NCBI GenBank assembly: GCA_947176565.1
Contig: CAMWRC010000056.1
Location: 1-7,165 of the forward strand
Length of the DNA stretch: 7,165 bases
Direction: 5' to 3'
Source of the DNA: an uncultured Ruminococcus sp.
GTDB taxonomy: Bacteria; Bacillota; Clostridia; Oscillospirales; Ruminococcaceae
The translations under genes and the position numbers were made by a program. The number at the start of each line of letters is the position of its first letter. Position 1 is the first letter of the stretch. This document shows positions 6,562 to 7,165 of this stretch, piece after piece. The notes beneath the pieces are model-generated. The model saw only the letters and a program-made list of their open reading frames with translations. It did no database searches and was not told the DNA's origin.

Positions 6562-6714
6562 GATGGCATTTTCGCCTTTATTGTACTGTAAAGAATTTTT
6601 ATTTCAGATTCTTACTGCTTTATTTCTGGCGAAAACGCTGCAGCAAGCTTTTGTTTAATTCTTGGTCTGGCTGTATACCGTAAAACAGCCCCGCTATTGC
6701 GGTATGGAGTTATT
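6562..6714 (+). promoter_or_regulatory. Structured 5' leader of the membrane protein gene
   Basis: About 150 nt without a convincing reading frame but with layered pairing. TTTTCGCC (6569-6576) is fully complementary to GGCGAAAA (6628-6635) and would enclose a second stem, GTAAAGAAT (6588-6596) with ATTCTTAC (6608-6615), which has one bulged A. A third hairpin, GGCTGT/ACAGCC (6669-6674 and 6685-6690), sits just before the ribosome binding site, with a fourth pairing described separately. This amount of nested complementarity suggests a cis-acting RNA. I match it to no known riboswitch family, so ligand or partner is unknown. Confidence 0.4.
6669..6709 (+). promoter_or_regulatory. Possible pseudoknot or switch at the ribosome binding site
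   Basis: The hairpin GGCTGT/ACAGCC (6669-6674, 6685-6690) carries ATACCG (6675-6680) in its loop. ATACCG is fully complementary to CGGTAT (6700-6705), which directly abuts the GGAG ribosome binding site (6706-6709). Forming both would give a compact H-type pseudoknot ending at the Shine-Dalgarno. A competing hairpin CCGC-TATT-GCGG (6691-6694, 6699-6702) uses part of the same strand, so two mutually exclusive states are possible. The loop crossing the second stem is very short, so one base pair may have to open. Confidence 0.4.
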
Positions 6715-7065
6715 ATGTTTAATCCTAATATTTTTCTTATGGAGCTTTCAAACAATGATGTGCCGTCCCAGTTTCCTTTTCCGCTCCACATGCATTTGAT
6801 TTTTGCAGTTATTGCAGCAGTATTTTTCATATACCGGTTTATTACAGACAGACGGCTTTTTCAGCTCATAATGGCGATTGCCGTTCCGTTTTCTCTCACG
6901 CTCTGGATTTTCGAAAATCGTACATGGTTCTATGCAGTTGGAATCATTGAACTGATACTTGTCCTCATCGCCTTCATCAGCTCATTTATCGACGGAAGAA
7001 ACAATGACGAAACCGAAGATAATTCTGAAATAAATGAGACTGCTTCCGATGGTGAAAAGGTATGA
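6715..7065 (+). CDS. Small membrane protein with three predicted helices, function unknown
   Basis: A 116-residue protein I do not recognise. Residues 1-23 are polar with several Asn and Pro. Three hydrophobic segments follow (about 24-42, 48-66 and 71-91), separated by short charged turns (RFITDRR and FENRT). The tail (92-116) is strongly acidic, with nine Asp/Glu and few basic residues. The ATG at 6715 is chosen because GGAG (6706-6709) lies five bases before it; an in-frame TTG at 6697 lies within a predicted hairpin and would place that GGAG inside the gene. Its TGA overlaps the ATG of the downstream dehydrogenase gene as ATGA, so the two are translationally coupled and probably work together or are needed in fixed proportion. 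A membrane partner or transporter-like role is possible but not shown by any motif. Confidence 0.8.
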   Translation: MFNPNIFLMELSNNDVPSQFPFPLHMHLIFAVIAAVFFIYRFITDRRLFQLIMAIAVPFSLTLWIFENRTWFYAVGIIELILVLIAFISSFIDGRNNDETEDNSEINETASDGEKV

Positions 7066-7165
7066 GAATCGCTGTTCTTGACTGGTCAACAATGTGCTGC
7101 GGAAACGACCTTTCACCTGATATTTTCCGCGAATTTGGTGATATATCTGTCTTTTCGCTGACATC
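7062..7165 (+). CDS. D-2-hydroxyacid dehydrogenase (glycerate dehydrogenase-like), N-terminal part
   Basis: Only 34 codons lie in the window; the gene continues to the right. The visible start, MRIAVLDWSTMCCGNDLSPD and the following residues ending FGDISVFSLT, follows the first strand, turn and helix of NAD-dependent D-2-hydroxyacid dehydrogenases, especially the glycerate dehydrogenase type that begins MKIVVLDG(Y/F)T with DLSW and a later G(D/E)(V/L)TVYDRT. These enzymes interconvert 2-hydroxy and 2-oxo acids such as glycerate and hydroxypyruvate. The NAD-binding motif and catalytic Arg/Glu/His lie beyond the window edge, so substrate cannot be judged. The ATG overlaps the TGA of the membrane protein gene by 4 bases; AAAAGG about five bases before it, inside the upstream gene, can serve as ribosome binding site. 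The family is inferred from a short N-terminus. Confidence 0.6.
   Translation, partial: MRIAVLDWSTMCCGNDLSPDIFREFGDISVFSLT

Noticed and set aside
6562..6580. Resemblance of GATGG...CGCC in the plus-strand leader to the start of a fluoride riboswitch
   Set aside because: The flanking first stem and the downstream pseudoknot partner of that class are missing, and the genes are not fluoride exporters.
6612..6830. Minus-strand open frame across the right-hand leader
   Set aside because: No ribosome binding site or promoter, and it opposes a well-supported plus-strand promoter and gene.
1..7165. CRISPR array, tRNA, rRNA, insertion sequence or prophage
   Set aside because: No regularly spaced repeats, cloverleaf-like sequence, transposase or phage protein was seen on either strand.

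Overview
This window looks like the chromosome of a low-to-mid GC Gram-positive gut or rumen bacterium, most plausibly a Ruminococcus-like member of the Oscillospiraceae. The reasons are consensus sigma-A promoters, AGGAGG-type ribosome binding sites, an RNase Y gene (typical of Firmicutes), and a secreted peptidase carrying a dockerin module of the cellulosome type. The genus is an inference; no marker gene in the window settles it.

Layout, left to right. At 46-74 a perfect sigma-A promoter on the minus strand fires out of the left edge towards an unseen gene. Next is a minus-strand PHP-family phosphatase of the histidinol-phosphatase type (105-869). A short divergent promoter region (about 895-1051) separates it from a 36-codon plus-strand gene for a tiny hydrophobic protein (1052-1162). 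That small gene converges on a minus-strand Wzy/O-antigen-ligase-like membrane protein (1176-2597). The two facing stop codons form the outer ends of a perfect inverted repeat (1160-1178). The ligase-like gene lies 20 bp downstream of a secreted M6 metallopeptidase that carries an N-terminal dockerin (2618-4336), so the two are probably co-transcribed. Upstream of these, 181 bp away, is rny, encoding RNase Y (4518-6095), with its own consensus promoter and a leader of about 250 nt containing several hairpins.

The 6105-6714 interval has no gene but is not empty. It holds the rny leader, a divergent promoter pair, and a leader of about 150 nt for the plus-strand genes on the right. Those genes encode a 116-residue, three-helix membrane protein of unknown function (6715-7065) and, overlapping it by 4 bases (ATGA), the start of a D-2-hydroxyacid dehydrogenase that runs off the window.

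How the parts may work together. RNase Y is housekeeping mRNA decay. The peptidase is exported and probably docks on a cohesin-bearing scaffold at the cell surface. Its membrane neighbour belongs to a family that transfers or polymerises lipid-linked glycans outside the cell, so the pair suggests a surface or glycoconjugate function; that link is inferred from adjacency only. No CRISPR array, tRNA, rRNA, insertion sequence or phage gene was seen. The best candidates for something undescribed are the two structured leaders, especially the possible pseudoknot ending at the ribosome binding site at 6706; the 36-residue hydrophobic protein; and the peptidase/ligase-like pair, in which the usual catalytic histidine of the ligase family appears to be tyrosine.
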